In this document: positions 1 to 9,267 of the stretch, in pieces | Layout of the letters: the number at the start of each line of letters is the position of its first letter | Position numbering within the stretch: the first letter of the stretch is position 1 | NCBI RefSeq assembly: GCF_006864135.1 | Contig: NZ_SADV01000008.1 | Coordinates: 151,683 to 215,682 of the forward strand | Reading direction: 5' to 3' | DNA: 64,000 nucleotides | DNA from: Lysinibacillus sphaericus | Lineage (GTDB): Bacteria; Bacillota; Bacilli; Bacillales_A; Planococcaceae | The notes under the pieces: generated by a model | Database searches by the model: none | Told to the model about the DNA's origin: nothing | What the model saw: only the letters and a program-made list of their open reading frames with translations | Program-made: the position numbers and the translations under genes

Positions 1-363
1 TACATCTGCACTAAATATAGAAGGCATAAAGCTCACATGGAATCCTAGCTGTTCTAGGGCTGTAGTAGTTTTAGTACCAATAGAAGCAATTTTCCCTGGA
101 AAATGCGCTGCATTTACACTAAATCGTCGCATCTTACTAGCAAAAGCTTCTACAGCATTTTGACTCGTAAAAATGAGCCATTCAAATTGACGCGCAAACT
201 CTAGTTGCATATCATCATTTCTATTGATCAGCTCGCAAGTTTCAATCAATGGGGCAATTACTGCTTGGCCACCTAAAGCTGTAATGTCATCTATTATTGT
301 TGTCGTTTTAGATGTACCTGTCAAAATAATAGTTTTACCTTCTAAAGGTAAATTATTTTGCAT
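1..363 (-). CDS. hemD: Uroporphyrinogen-III synthase, N-terminal part (runs off window)
   Basis: The reading frame begins with ATG at 363 and stays open for 121 codons to the window edge. The translation starts [16 protein letters not shown] and contains [14 protein letters not shown], which matches the N-terminal lobe of HemD, the enzyme that closes and inverts ring D of hydroxymethylbilane to give uroporphyrinogen III. Its start lies 11 bases inside the end of hemC, so the two are translationally coupled in the usual hemA-X-C-D order. The C-terminal half is outside the window, so integrity cannot be judged. Confidence 0.9.
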   Translation of the reverse strand, partial: MQNNLPLEGKTIILTGTSKTTTIIDDITALGGQAVIAPLIETCELINRNDDMQLEFARQFEWLIFTSQNAVEAFASKMRRFSVNAAHFPGKIASIGTKTTTALEQLGFHVSFMPSIFSADV

Positions 364-1285
364 CTTGCTCTGCCTTTACTCGTTGAATTAATTCAAAAGC
401 ACCTTGCTTCGTTAAAATTTCAGCAAGCTCTTTTCCAACTGCTTCCGCATCAGTGCCCACAACAGTTTCCTTATAAACAACTGAAGCGTCTGGAGCAGCA
501 ACAAGTCCGGTTAATGTAATTTCTTCCCCATTAGACTTTGCGTATCCTGCGATAGGTACTTGACAGCCTCCATCCATAGCAGCTAAGAAAGCACGTTCTG
601 CATGCGCTTCTTGCCACGTAATGCTATCTGTTAACTTGCCTAATTCTGTTAATAGCTCCGTATCGTCTCCACGACATTCAATACCTAGAGAGCCCTGTGC
701 TACTGCTGGTAAACAATCTTCAACAGGTAAAAACTCAGTAACTACATCATCGCTCCAGCCAAGGCGTTTTAGTCCAGCTGCTGCTAAAATAATAGCATCG
801 TATTCATCAGTTTCAAGTTTAGCTAAACGTGTATCCACATTTCCACGAATCCATTTAATTTCTATATCTGGACGGACTGTTAAAAGTTGAGCACTGCGAC
901 GAAGAGAACTTGTCCCAACAACAGCTCCTGCTGGAAGATTGGCAAATTTCACATGTCCTTTTGAAATAAATGCATCACGCGCATCTTCACGTGGTGGAAT
1001 ACAGCCAATTACTAATCCTTCAGGCAGTACTGCAGGCATATCCTTCATAGAATGAACAGCAAAGTCAATTTCTTTGTCGTAAAGTGCTTGTTCAATTTCT
1101 TTTACGAAAAGCCCTTTACCACCTACTTTAGATAGCTGCACATCTAAAATTTGATCACCTTTCGTCACAATTTCTTTCACTTCAAATTCAAATGGTACAC
1201 CAGCAGCTTTTAACTCATTGATAAACCAATTTGTTTGAGTTAAAGCTAGCTTACTTCTCCTAGAACCTACAATAATTTTTCTCAA
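353..1285 (-). CDS. hemC: Porphobilinogen deaminase (hydroxymethylbilane synthase)
   Basis: HemC joins four porphobilinogen units into hydroxymethylbilane in the cytoplasm. The 310-residue length is normal for the family. Visible family marks are [10 protein letters not shown] at the N-terminus, VHSMKDMP near residue 80, [11 protein letters not shown] with the arginines that bind the growing chain, and GGCQVPIAG, where Cys241 would hold the dipyrromethane cofactor. The start is TTG preceded by GGAG. It lies 18 bases after hemX and overlaps hemD by 11 bases, so it belongs to one haem transcript. Confidence 0.97.
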   Translation of the reverse strand: MRKIIVGSRRSKLALTQTNWFINELKAAGVPFEFEVKEIVTKGDQILDVQLSKVGGKGLFVKEIEQALYDKEIDFAVHSMKDMPAVLPEGLVIGCIPPREDARDAFISKGHVKFANLPAGAVVGTSSLRRSAQLLTVRPDIEIKWIRGNVDTRLAKLETDEYDAIILAAAGLKRLGWSDDVVTEFLPVEDCLPAVAQGSLGIECRGDDTELLTELGKLTDSITWQEAHAERAFLAAMDGGCQVPIAGYAKSNGEEITLTGLVAAPDASVVYKETVVGTDAEAVGKELAEILTKQGAFELIQRVKAEQDAK

Positions 1286-1303
1286 CAGTCTCCAACCTCT
1301 CTT

Positions 1304-2131
1304 CTAATACCATAAATGGAATCGTGATAAACTACTTCCTAAAAAGAAGTTAACAACAACTAATAGGTAAGCGTATATATGTACCCACGCATAACTTGTC
1401 CCTGTCAGCTTACTCTTACGATTCACATACAATATAAAGCAATACAAAATTAAAATAATAAAGGACCCAATAATCTTCGCATCAAAAATTGAAAAACTCT
1501 CTAGCGTTAGTAGTGCCCATTCAAACCCTAAAACTAAACTTACAAATAGCACTGGAATAGCAATGAAAAATGAAACATTCATCCAGTTACTCGTCTGCTG
1601 TAGTGATGGTAACCTTGTCCATAAATGTGACCATTTTTTCTTTTTTAGCAAACGATATAATACTAAATACAATATCGCAAAAACAAATGTTAACGAGAAC
1701 ATTGCATACGATAATATTGCAAATGATATATGAATAAAAAGCAATTCCGAAATTAAAGTATCGCTAACTACTCCTGTTGACCGTTTCGGCATAAAAGTAA
1801 AGATACTAGCAAATAAAAATCCTAGTATATTAATAATAAACACCGGTAGATCAACCCGTGCAATACAGTGTAAAATAATTGATAATGTCACGAGCAACCA
1901 GGAATAAAAGAGAATCCCTTCTGACAACGATAAAATCGGAAAACGCTTCGTTCCCACAAAAGTTAATAGTATAATGGCACTTTGAATTACCCATACGAAT
2001 GAGACAAGCCAAAAAGCAATCCGCCTTGCTTTTATTTGTTTATAAAAGTAATCAGTAAAGTAACATACTAGACTGATCCCATACAAGACAATCATTACTT
2101 CATAGAGCCTTGTCATTGTCAAATCAGCCAA
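1304..2131 (-). CDS. hemX: HemX-type membrane protein of the haem operon
   Basis: This 275-residue protein is almost entirely hydrophobic, with about eight membrane segments, and belongs to the CcsA/HemX-like cytochrome c assembly family. In Bacillus, HemX lies between hemA and hemC and lowers the amount of glutamyl-tRNA reductase, which is known for the family and not visible here. The start appears to be TTG (2131) with AGAAGGGA upstream; the Met codon at 2116 is an alternative. Unlike a simple operon, a terminator hairpin lies between it and hemA. Confidence 0.9.
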   Translation of the reverse strand: MADLTMTRLYEVMIVLYGISLVCYFTDYFYKQIKARRIAFWLVSFVWVIQSAIILLTFVGTKRFPILSLSEGILFYSWLLVTLSIILHCIARVDLPVFIINILGFLFASIFTFMPKRSTGVVSDTLISELLFIHISFAILSYAMFSLTFVFAILYLVLYRLLKKKKWSHLWTRLPSLQQTSNWMNVSFFIAIPVLFVSLVLGFEWALLTLESFSIFDAKIIGSFIILILYCFILYVNRKSKLTGTSYAWVHIYAYLLVVVNFFLGSSLSRFHLWY

Positions 2132-2158
2132 TAGACATCCCTTCTTTATTTTGAGAGT

Positions 2159-2179
2159 GCTAAAGTAATGTACTTTAGC
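2159..2179 (-). promoter_or_regulatory. Small perfect hairpin in the hemX leader
   Basis: Arms GCTAAAGTA (2159-2167) and TACTTTAGC (2171-2179) form a 9-bp stem with a 3-base loop, 28 bases before the hemX start and just past the terminator at 2191-2230. It has no T-run after it on the minus strand, so it is not an obvious terminator. It could stabilise the 5' end or compete with the terminator fold; its function is inference. Confidence 0.45.
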
Positions 2180-2190
2180 CTAGAAAAAAA

Positions 2191-2230
2191 CGTTTTCGTA
2201 TCCTTAGTTTACCACACAGATACGAAAACG
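2191..2230 (-). terminator. Rho-independent terminator between hemA and hemX
   Basis: A perfect 12-bp inverted repeat (CGTTTTCGTATC at 2191-2202 and its complement at 2219-2230) with a 16-base loop is followed on the minus strand by seven T residues. It lies 97 bases after the hemA stop and about 60 bases before hemX, so it should stop or attenuate transcription inside the haem gene series. Confidence 0.85.
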
Positions 2231-2326
2231 CCTCATTTAATATCAGTAGAAAATCTCGTTCACGAGAAAGAAACTCGAAGGAACAACTAATAATTCTAAA
2301 GTTACACCCCGAACACATAGTTATCT

Positions 2327-3691
2327 TTAGAAAGAATACTTTGGTTCAGTGGAAGTTTGTGATGACTGTACGCGTTTTTTGCGTTCAAGCTCTTGTTCTG
2401 TCATCACAGTAACTTCAGCTTCCACAGCATCCTCAATACCGAAAATTTGTTGGAATAAACGTAACTGTTCATTTGCTTTTGGTGAATTTGCCATTTCCTT
2501 AGCTTGTAAAATTGGTTCTTTTAACAATTGATTAATAATAGATTTCGTATGCTTACTTAAAATTTTACGTTCTCGATCCGTTAAATCTGGCATTTTATTT
2601 TCAATACTAATCATTGTCTCTTCTTGAATATGATTCGCTTTTTTACGTAAAGCCGAGATGACAGGGACAACGCCAAGAGTTGCAACCCAATCTTTAAATT
2701 GCCCAATCTCTTTGCCAATCATCGATGAAATATCAGCCGCAGCACGTTCACGTTCTGCTAAGTTTGCTTCGACGATGCCTTGTAAATCATCTATATCATA
2801 TAAGAAAACATTTGGTAAATCTCCAACACGTGGATCAATATCACGAGGAACTGCAATATCGACCATAAATAATGGTTTACCTTTACGTAAACGTTCAACA
2901 AATTGCATCAATTCATAGTCAATAACATAATCTGTTGCACCTGTAGACGTAATTAAAATATCCGCTTCTAATAACGAACATTGTAGTTCCTTCATAGATT
3001 TTGCTTCACCGTCAAATTTAGCTGCCAAACTTTCTGCTTTTTCGAACGTACGGTTAATGACGGTTACTTTTCCTACACCGCTACCGTAAAGGTTCTCAAT
3101 AGCAAGTTCCCCCATTTTCCCTGCACCTAAAATTGCTACATGTTTCCGTTGTAAAGATCCGAATATTTTCTTCGCTAATTCAACTGCTGCATAAGAGACA
3201 GATACCGCGTTCTCACCGATAGCCGTTTCATTATGTGCACGCTTCGCAAATGTCACTGCTTGTTTAAATAGCTGATTGTAAACCGTTCCTGTCGTTCCAA
3301 TCTCTTGTCCATTTAAGAAGCTTTTTCGTACTTGTCCTAAAATTTGAGTTTCGCCAAGTACCATCGAATCAATTCCAGCAGTCACTTTAAATAAATGTTC
3401 GATTGCCTCATCTTCTTCACGAATTGTTAAATACGAAGAAAATGTCTCCACAGGTAAGTCGAACCAATTCGCTAAAAATTGTTTTACAAAATGACGTCCG
3501 GTATGCAATTGATCAACTACTGCATATATTTCTGTGCGGTTACATGTCGAAACAATAACATTTTCTAATATACTTTTTTGCTTCTGTAGCGCTTCCATTG
3601 CCTGTGGTAGTTCACTCTCTATGAATGATAACTTTTCACGAATCTCAACTGGCGCCGTTTTATAATTCAAGCCTACTACGATGGTATGCAT
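2327..3691 (-). CDS. hemA: Glutamyl-tRNA reductase
   Basis: HemA reduces glutamyl-tRNA(Glu) to glutamate-1-semialdehyde with NADPH, the first committed step of tetrapyrrole synthesis. The N-terminus [20 protein letters not shown], the catalytic Cys50 in [10 protein letters not shown], the [14 protein letters not shown] loop near residue 190 and the helical dimerisation tail are all present in 454 residues. I chose the ATG at 3691, which sits 7 bases after GAGAGGTG; a GTG nine bases upstream lies inside that ribosome site. It is the first gene of the haem series. Confidence 0.96.
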   Translation of the reverse strand: MHTIVVGLNYKTAPVEIREKLSFIESELPQAMEALQKQKSILENVIVSTCNRTEIYAVVDQLHTGRHFVKQFLANWFDLPVETFSSYLTIREEDEAIEHLFKVTAGIDSMVLGETQILGQVRKSFLNGQEIGTTGTVYNQLFKQAVTFAKRAHNETAIGENAVSVSYAAVELAKKIFGSLQRKHVAILGAGKMGELAIENLYGSGVGKVTVINRTFEKAESLAAKFDGEAKSMKELQCSLLEADILITSTGATDYVIDYELMQFVERLRKGKPLFMVDIAVPRDIDPRVGDLPNVFLYDIDDLQGIVEANLAERERAAADISSMIGKEIGQFKDWVATLGVVPVISALRKKANHIQEETMISIENKMPDLTDRERKILSKHTKSIINQLLKEPILQAKEMANSPKANEQLRLFQQIFGIEDAVEAEVTVMTEQELERKKRVQSSQTSTEPKYSF

Positions 3692-3726
3692 GAATAACAC
3701 CTCTCACGTTCTAATTAACAAATCTC

Positions 3727-3757
3727 ATTATAGCACAGTTCGACAAGAGTTCATCAA
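3727..3757 (-). promoter_or_regulatory. hemA: Candidate hemA promoter
   Basis: On the minus strand a TGCTATAAT extended -10 element (TATAAT at 3732-3727) is preceded by TTGATG at 3757-3752, with a 19-base spacer. The spacer is long, but the TGn extension can compensate. The distance to the hemA ATG is about 36 bases. Confidence 0.5.
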
Positions 3758-3877
3758 TAATTTGTGAACATGTCATGAAGAACTAAAATTCGTTATCTAC
3801 ATTAGAATTATTATAAACTAAGTGTAACAAATTATACTTCCTGTTTCAAATTTAATGTTTTCCAGAACATTTTCTCT

Positions 3878-4071
3878 CATTATCAAAACGTTGGTTGATT
3901 TCCGTTCCGACTGGGCGCTTTCCCGGGGGCGTCCGATGAGCCGCTTCGCTTCGCTGCAGGGTCTCATCTGTGACGCTGATCCCCAATGAGTCGCTCAGTC
4001 TCCACTCCAATCAACTTATTCACATGATATACGTTTTATTAAAGGCATTCCTATCTTCTGATGATGAACAA
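3878..4071 (+). repeat. Family A repeat (MITE-like), degenerate ends
   Basis: The block runs from AAAACGTTGGTTGATTTCCG through GGGCGTCCGATGAGCCGC and GTCTCCACTCCAATCAACTT to ACGTTTTA and a TGATGATGAAC end. The same ordered blocks occur at 37394-37763 and 39837-40028. The terminal inverted repeats are eroded here. The rest of the 900-base hemA-to-SLH gap (3692-4593) shows no gene. Confidence 0.8.
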
Positions 4072-4454
4072 ATAAAAGATGATTGATATTGAAGATTCCT
4101 AAAGGCAATTCCTAATTATTCATACGTACAAACTATTACTTTCACGTTGGAATAAGGATAATCAATTATTTTATTTTTTTTAGGTAAATATGTCTTTCGG
4201 AATAAACAATAAAGTTAAACCAAATCTTACAACTCTATTGTTCTTTTAATTATTATTGACGTAAGAAAAATGCCTATGTTGAATTATTATTTTTAACAAG
4301 GCTAAATTTACTTTCTTAACTATTGTTCCCTAATTCTAAATTAAGATAAACATTTCTGTACATTAATCATCACCTTAAAGTATCTTTAGGTGTATTATTG
4401 CCAAATTTAATAAATTAACTAAATAAAAGCTTCATTTCGAAGGTTAGGATAAAT

Positions 4455-4530
4455 TTTTTTGACTTATATGATGAAGATAAGTTGATTGAATTGGAGGTGC
4501 AACGGAAATCAACCCCACGTTATGGTAATA
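4455..4530 (-). repeat. Family A repeat, internally deleted, inverted
   Basis: Read on the minus strand this is AACGTGGGGTTGATTTCCGT joined almost directly to CCAATTCAATCAAC and a TTATC..TATA right-end-like stretch. It keeps only the two ends of the family A element, with the whole GC-rich centre missing. It lies 850 bases from the copy at 3878 in the opposite orientation. Confidence 0.6.
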
Positions 4531-4542
4531 AGTATATAAAAT

Positions 4543-4581
4543 CAAAAAAAGCTGAACTAATTTTGTCTATTAGTTCAGCTT
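4543..4581 (-). terminator. Terminator of the VWA/SLH operon
   Basis: An 11-bp inverted repeat (AAGCTGAACTA, 4549-4559, with TAGTTCAGCTT, 4571-4581) is followed on the minus strand by a T-run complementary to the A-run before 4550. It lies 12 bases beyond the stop of the gene at 4594. Confidence 0.88.
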
Positions 4582-4593
4582 AACTTTTATCTA

Positions 4594-7497
4594 TTAATTT
4601 GCGATTGTCACAGTTTTAGTAGTTATAATTTTACCGTCTTTATCATATGCTACGAATTCAATCTCATTATTAACTTTGAAGTCCTGCATTGTTTGCACTG
4701 TTTTTGTTAGCATGTAGACATTATCACTACGCTTTGTCAATTCAAATTGCACATCTCCACTTAAAGAAGGGAAACGTACATTAATCTTTGCAACATTTGA
4801 GCAATTACCATCGATTCTTGCATTCATCGTAATATTGCCTTTGCGTAGAGTGACTGTCGCTTCTTCAAATAAATCTTCAGGATTCACGCAACTTGAAGGC
4901 GCAGTTTTACATAAAATTGCATCAATAATTTTTTGGAAAACTTGATGTAATTGTAAGTTATCATTAGCGTGGTAATAAGTACCACCAGTTTCAGTAGCCA
5001 GTTGCATTAAAATTGCATCATTGACTTGTGATTTTTTACCGATACTTACAGTGTAAACCTTAACCCCTTTATTTTTCGCATCGTTCAGCACTTTTGTCAT
5101 TTTAGATTTACTTGTTTTACCGTCTGATACGACAATTATAGCTTTTGAAGTTTTCGAGTCATTTGAGAATTTAGACAGAGCGAGATCTATACCTGCAAAA
5201 ATATCTGTAGCACCCTTCTCTTTTGATGCTTTATATAGATCTTTTTTCAAGACATTGTCTGTGCTGCCCTCTCCAAGAACAGTAGCTTTTGTATTTGTTT
5301 CAATAACAATATTATTTTTAGCCTTAATTTGATTGATTACTTCCATCATCTTCTTACCACGATAATTTGTTTGATCAGCAGCTTTCATGGAAGCAGAGTA
5401 ATCAACTACGTAAGCAACTTCTGTTGCTAAAGAACAAGAATTTTTACTAAAGTAAGGATTTGTGAAAATTTCCTTTGGTATTGTTTTATCTTTAAAATCC
5501 TTCAATATTGTTGCATAACGAGGATCTATTTTATTAACTAATGTTGCTTCAGCTTTTGATTTTCCATAAATAACCGAATCAAAGTACGCTACAGCTGTCC
5601 CTGGGCTTCCTGTGTGATTTACATAATCCGAAGTATTTGTCACAAATGAAGCTGTTTTCTCAACACCATCAAATTTAATTTTCACTGTTCCTTGGTAATC
5701 AGTAATAATTTCTCCACCTGGTCTTACTAATGTAACCATAACCTTCGTATAACGATCTTTACCCGATGGTCTTGATGCCGCATCTGCACTTTCTTTTAAT
5801 GCTTCCACTCGTTTTTTATAGGCTTCTACTTGACCGAGTAATTTACCACCTTGGTATTTTAATAATACTGTTCGATCATAGTTACTTAAGCTTGTAAGAA
5901 TTGCATAAATTTTCATGACACTATCATAATGCTCGAGCGTCAGCTGTTTTTCGTCTGGCATATAGCCCATAAGTTGAATAATAGAACCGACTGGATTAAT
6001 ATTCTCAACCTGTGAGGCAATCGCATCATCGATTCCTTGAATACGGTAAATAGGACGCCCATCATCTGAAATCATATACATAATTTCAATCTTATCACTA
6101 ATAGAATCCTTTAAGCGTTTTTGAATAATTGTTTCGAATAGCCAAACAGAAATATTATAATTCTCAAACTGTAAGATGGCATTTTCATAGCCTAATGCAG
6201 GGTAATTTTTATCACTGCCACCATATTGTAAATATTTATTTTCCACATTTCCTAAACTATTTGTTACATTCGTTTGCTGTCCAATACTAAATAGCTTTTC
6301 TTCTGGATTAATCCAATGAACGTTAATAATGTTTTCAGTAAAGAAAGTTGGTAATTTTTCATACGGTACATATGGAGGTGTGACATTTCCATTTTCATCA
6401 TCCGTGTTTGCTGGATCATACACTTGATAATCAATGCGCATTTCTGGCTGAGGTGAGTAACGTACATGTGCATTCAATTTCTCACCTACAAGACATTTCA
6501 TACCAGGATCTGTGTTGTTAATAAGCTCAAATGTAATTGTATCACGTACAGATTTTGTTAATTTTGGTGCTATAACAATTGCAGAGACAGTAGAGCCATC
6601 TGATTGTACATTTCGAACAGCCTCACCAGATGTGTCAACGATTTTTGCTCCATATGACGAAGTTACACGGAATGTATAAGATTTATCATCAGGTATTGGA
6701 TCACCATTACAAGCTTTTAAAGATACAGTAATGAGCGTTGAATCTTGATTATTTGCAATTAAATCTGGTTTTTCTACATCAATACTTTGAAGAGCATTAT
6801 TCACATACTCTGGTCCAGTAAAATCATTAGAATTATCTTTTGGCACTTCAAATTCTGCGTTGTTTGAGCCCATGAAGCCTGGCGGTAATGTGATTTTATC
6901 ATTATCACGACCTGCTGCTGCACGTTTTAATCCTAGTACAGCAAAGTTGCCGTTTTGTACACTGCGATATAAAAATTCAGCAATATCTCCACGAGTCAGC
7001 TTTGTAGAAGGATCGAAATCGGCAAATGTCTTTTTACCAGTGCTTCCTGTTGAAATATCATTTGTGTATAAATATTGAACTGCCTGAGGCTCGTCTAAAT
7101 CTAAACCTTTAAAGGCAGCATATATACGCGCAAATTGTCCACGTGTAACAGCTTTCGAACGATTTGCTGTTGTGTAAGTACCATTGAACGGTAAATAAAA
7201 CTCACTGTAAAAGTTATATGCGACACTTTCGTTATATGTTAATGCATAGTTCTTATCGAGCTTAGCAAACATTACAACAAGCTCTCGATCAGTTATTTGC
7301 TCATTAGGTAAAAAGTTATTAGCGCTATTTAATGAGAGTAGATCATTATCGACTGCCCACGAAATAGCTTTGTATTTACCGTTATTTGTTGGGACATCAT
7401 TAATTGTCGTAGCCGCTTGGGTCACAGCTGGAGCTGCTGTCACCAAAATTAGTACGAAACAAAGCAGAGATAGAAATGCTTTTTTAGCATAGGTCAT
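4594..7497 (-). CDS. Exported S-layer-homology protein with von Willebrand A domain
   Basis: The 967-residue protein begins with a signal peptide ending near AVTQAA. Residues about 35-200 hold three SLH-type repeats (for example LPNEQITDRELVVMF and STKLTRGDIAEFLYRS) that normally anchor proteins to pyruvylated wall polymer. A long beta-rich middle follows. A VWA domain at about 690-850 has an intact metal site: DYSAS, the Thr of GATDIF and SDGKTS. Six cysteines lie outside the signal peptide (about residues 261, 334, 688, 861, 868, 898), unusual for a Firmicute surface protein. It follows the gene at 7517 by 19 bases with GAAAGGG before its ATG, so they form an operon. The ligand is unknown; an adhesion role is inference. 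Confidence 0.85.
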   Translation of the reverse strand: MTYAKKAFLSLLCFVLILVTAAPAVTQAATTINDVPTNNGKYKAISWAVDNDLLSLNSANNFLPNEQITDRELVVMFAKLDKNYALTYNESVAYNFYSEFYLPFNGTYTTANRSKAVTRGQFARIYAAFKGLDLDEPQAVQYLYTNDISTGSTGKKTFADFDPSTKLTRGDIAEFLYRSVQNGNFAVLGLKRAAAGRDNDKITLPPGFMGSNNAEFEVPKDNSNDFTGPEYVNNALQSIDVEKPDLIANNQDSTLITVSLKACNGDPIPDDKSYTFRVTSSYGAKIVDTSGEAVRNVQSDGSTVSAIVIAPKLTKSVRDTITFELINNTDPGMKCLVGEKLNAHVRYSPQPEMRIDYQVYDPANTDDENGNVTPPYVPYEKLPTFFTENIINVHWINPEEKLFSIGQQTNVTNSLGNVENKYLQYGGSDKNYPALGYENAILQFENYNISVWLFETIIQKRLKDSISDKIEIMYMISDDGRPIYRIQGIDDAIASQVENINPVGSIIQLMGYMPDEKQLTLEHYDSVMKIYAILTSLSNYDRTVLLKYQGGKLLGQVEAYKKRVEALKESADAASRPSGKDRYTKVMVTLVRPGGEIITDYQGTVKIKFDGVEKTASFVTNTSDYVNHTGSPGTAVAYFDSVIYGKSKAEATLVNKIDPRYATILKDFKDKTIPKEIFTNPYFSKNSCSLATEVAYVVDYSASMKAADQTNYRGKKMMEVINQIKAKNNIVIETNTKATVLGEGSTDNVLKKDLYKASKEKGATDIFAGIDLALSKFSNDSKTSKAIIVVSDGKTSKSKMTKVLNDAKNKGVKVYTVSIGKKSQVNDAILMQLATETGGTYYHANDNLQLHQVFQKIIDAILCKTAPSSCVNPEDLFEEATVTLRKGNITMNARIDGNCSNVAKINVRFPSLSGDVQFELTKRSDNVYMLTKTVQTMQDFKVNNEIEFVAYDKDGKIITTKTVTIAN

Positions 7498-7516
7498 TTA
7501 TTTTTCAGCCCTTTCG

Positions 7517-8995
7517 TTAATTAAAGAACAATATGTCATCACGATAGTTTTGTTTTAAATCGCTTTCCAAATAATTCAAGAAACGTTCTAATACTACGGA
7601 TGCTTGTGCTCGCGTTAATGGTTGATCTGGATTAAATCGACCTGTTATAGGGTCACCAGTCATTAAGCCTAACTCATTCGCAATGTATATTCCGTCTTTT
7701 GAATATTTTGGAATTTGCGCATCATCCTTAAACTTTGTCACATAGCCTGGATCTGGCGCCTTATTTTCTAGCCCTAATGCACGTACAAAAATCGTAGCGG
7801 CTTGAGCTCGAGTAATTTGATTATCAGGTTGGAAGTACTCTGGCGTTACACCTTTAACAATTCCTTTTTTATACGCAGACTCAATATAGGCATAATCTTT
7901 TACCGTACGTTTAACATCTTTAAAAACACTAGTAGCTGATGTCGATTTTTTCGTTTTCGGTTCTTCCATAACACGTAAGTCAACTGCCTTACCAATCGCC
8001 GTTGTAAAGTCAATACGCTTCATAGGGGTATTTGGTGAGAAGAAATTACTTGCATCAGAGTAAATACCTAAAGAGTATAATTTTTCAATAGCTCCTTTTG
8101 CATAATGCTTTGATAGATCACGGAACTTAGGAATGATTAAACGCTCTATTGTCGGCATATATTCTTTATCTAAATCAAGAGTACCTTTTTGTCCAGAGTA
8201 TAAATCAAACGTATATTCAGAAATAACATCTTTTTCACTTACTACCGCATATCCACCATCAAAGCTACCTAAACTTCCTAGGTTTTCTTCATAGTTTAGT
8301 ATACGTGATTTGCTTGTCGATAAACGGTTTTTCACATGGCTAGTCTTACCGTCGCTATATTTATAAACAGCTTCTGTTATTTGTGTTTCTGTCGCTCCCC
8401 AGAAGTTTTCATAGCCGGCATGACGACTATCAGTATCAATTGTTACTGTATTTTGAACTGCATTTTTTCCAGTTCCAGTTTGAAAGGCATATGTTTTTCT
8501 TGAAATCACATTACCTGAGTAATAATCAGAGGCTGCACGATTGTCCGCTACAGTCCCTTGTGAAAATTGGTAATCTACCAATGTATATGTTATTTTCCCA
8601 ACAACAATTTTTTCAGTATACTTTTTCACTACACCATTCGATGTTTTTTGACCAATCGTAGCATAATCTACGACATCAGATTCATAGGTCATATTTCGTG
8701 TCAATGTCGCACCATTACTTGCTGTTAGCTTTAGACTATGTGTTTCGGTTAACTTTCCTTTAGATTCTTTTTGTGTAATTTTAATGTCTTTACTAGTACC
8801 TTTAAATATAATGGGTGTTCCTGTAATGAAAACAGCTTCCTCATATGTATATTCATTTTTTACAGCACCTGTTGTTTCTAATGAAACAGCTGATGCATTT
8901 TCTGGGATAGTAATTCCAATAATAAATACAGCAAGAACCACTAACATTATTTTAGATAAATGTTTTCGCATTCTTTTTTTGTCCCTCACTTTCAT
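7517..8995 (-). CDS. Exported protein with three C-terminal SLH domains
   Basis: This 492-residue protein has a basic N-terminus and a hydrophobic segment ending ENASA, typical of Sec export. Residues about 35-290 are a Thr/Ser/Lys-rich region of unknown fold. Three SLH repeats fill about 305-485, each with a recognisable end such as FSPNTPMKRIDFTTAI, FQPDNQITRAQAATIF and FNPDQPLTRAQASVVL. It should attach non-covalently to the cell wall. Two ATGs (8995 and 8971) are plausible; GGATAGGT precedes the first. It is the first gene of the pair with 4594-7497, and its anchor is at the opposite end from its neighbour's. Confidence 0.85.
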   Translation of the reverse strand: MKVRDKKRMRKHLSKIMLVVLAVFIIGITIPENASAVSLETTGAVKNEYTYEEAVFITGTPIIFKGTSKDIKITQKESKGKLTETHSLKLTASNGATLTRNMTYESDVVDYATIGQKTSNGVVKKYTEKIVVGKITYTLVDYQFSQGTVADNRAASDYYSGNVISRKTYAFQTGTGKNAVQNTVTIDTDSRHAGYENFWGATETQITEAVYKYSDGKTSHVKNRLSTSKSRILNYEENLGSLGSFDGGYAVVSEKDVISEYTFDLYSGQKGTLDLDKEYMPTIERLIIPKFRDLSKHYAKGAIEKLYSLGIYSDASNFFSPNTPMKRIDFTTAIGKAVDLRVMEEPKTKKSTSATSVFKDVKRTVKDYAYIESAYKKGIVKGVTPEYFQPDNQITRAQAATIFVRALGLENKAPDPGYVTKFKDDAQIPKYSKDGIYIANELGLMTGDPITGRFNPDQPLTRAQASVVLERFLNYLESDLKQNYRDDILFFN

Positions 8996-9045
8996 TCCAT
9001 ACCTATCCGCATCTTGAAGCTGTCAATAAATTTCATCCACTTTAC

Positions 9046-9099
9046 AAAAAAATCAGGTGTGTTGATTTTATTCTTATCTGCTTTTATCAACACACCTGA
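9046..9099 (-). terminator. Terminator after the 552-residue exported protein gene
   Basis: A perfect 14-bp inverted repeat (TCAGGTGTGTTGAT at 9053-9066, complement at 9086-9099) is followed on the minus strand by seven T residues. It separates the gene at 9268-10926 from the SLH operon, which therefore needs its own promoter. Confidence 0.9.
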
Positions 9100-9107
9100 A
9101 AATTTCA

Positions 9108-9255
9108 AGGTCAATTATGCCTCGGCATAATTGCGTCCGGAATTGGCTTTGTGCTTAGGCCTGCAGATGTCTTTTGCGCGATAGCGTAGCGGCAGTGGCA
9201 ATTGTTTTTTGTGCGAAAGCGCAGTGCTAACGTAAACTCGCAGAAGACTCACAGA
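9108..9255 (+). repeat. Family B repeat with internal GCGAAAGCG module
   Basis: Starts with AATTATGCCTCGGCATAATT, an exact small palindrome, then GCGTCCGGAATTGGC and AGGCCTGCAG, then a module with GTGCGAAAGCG. The opening matches the copies at 16155, 46878 and 49545. It occupies most of the gap between 8996 and 9267. Confidence 0.75.
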
Positions 9256-9267
9256 CTTCTAAATTGA

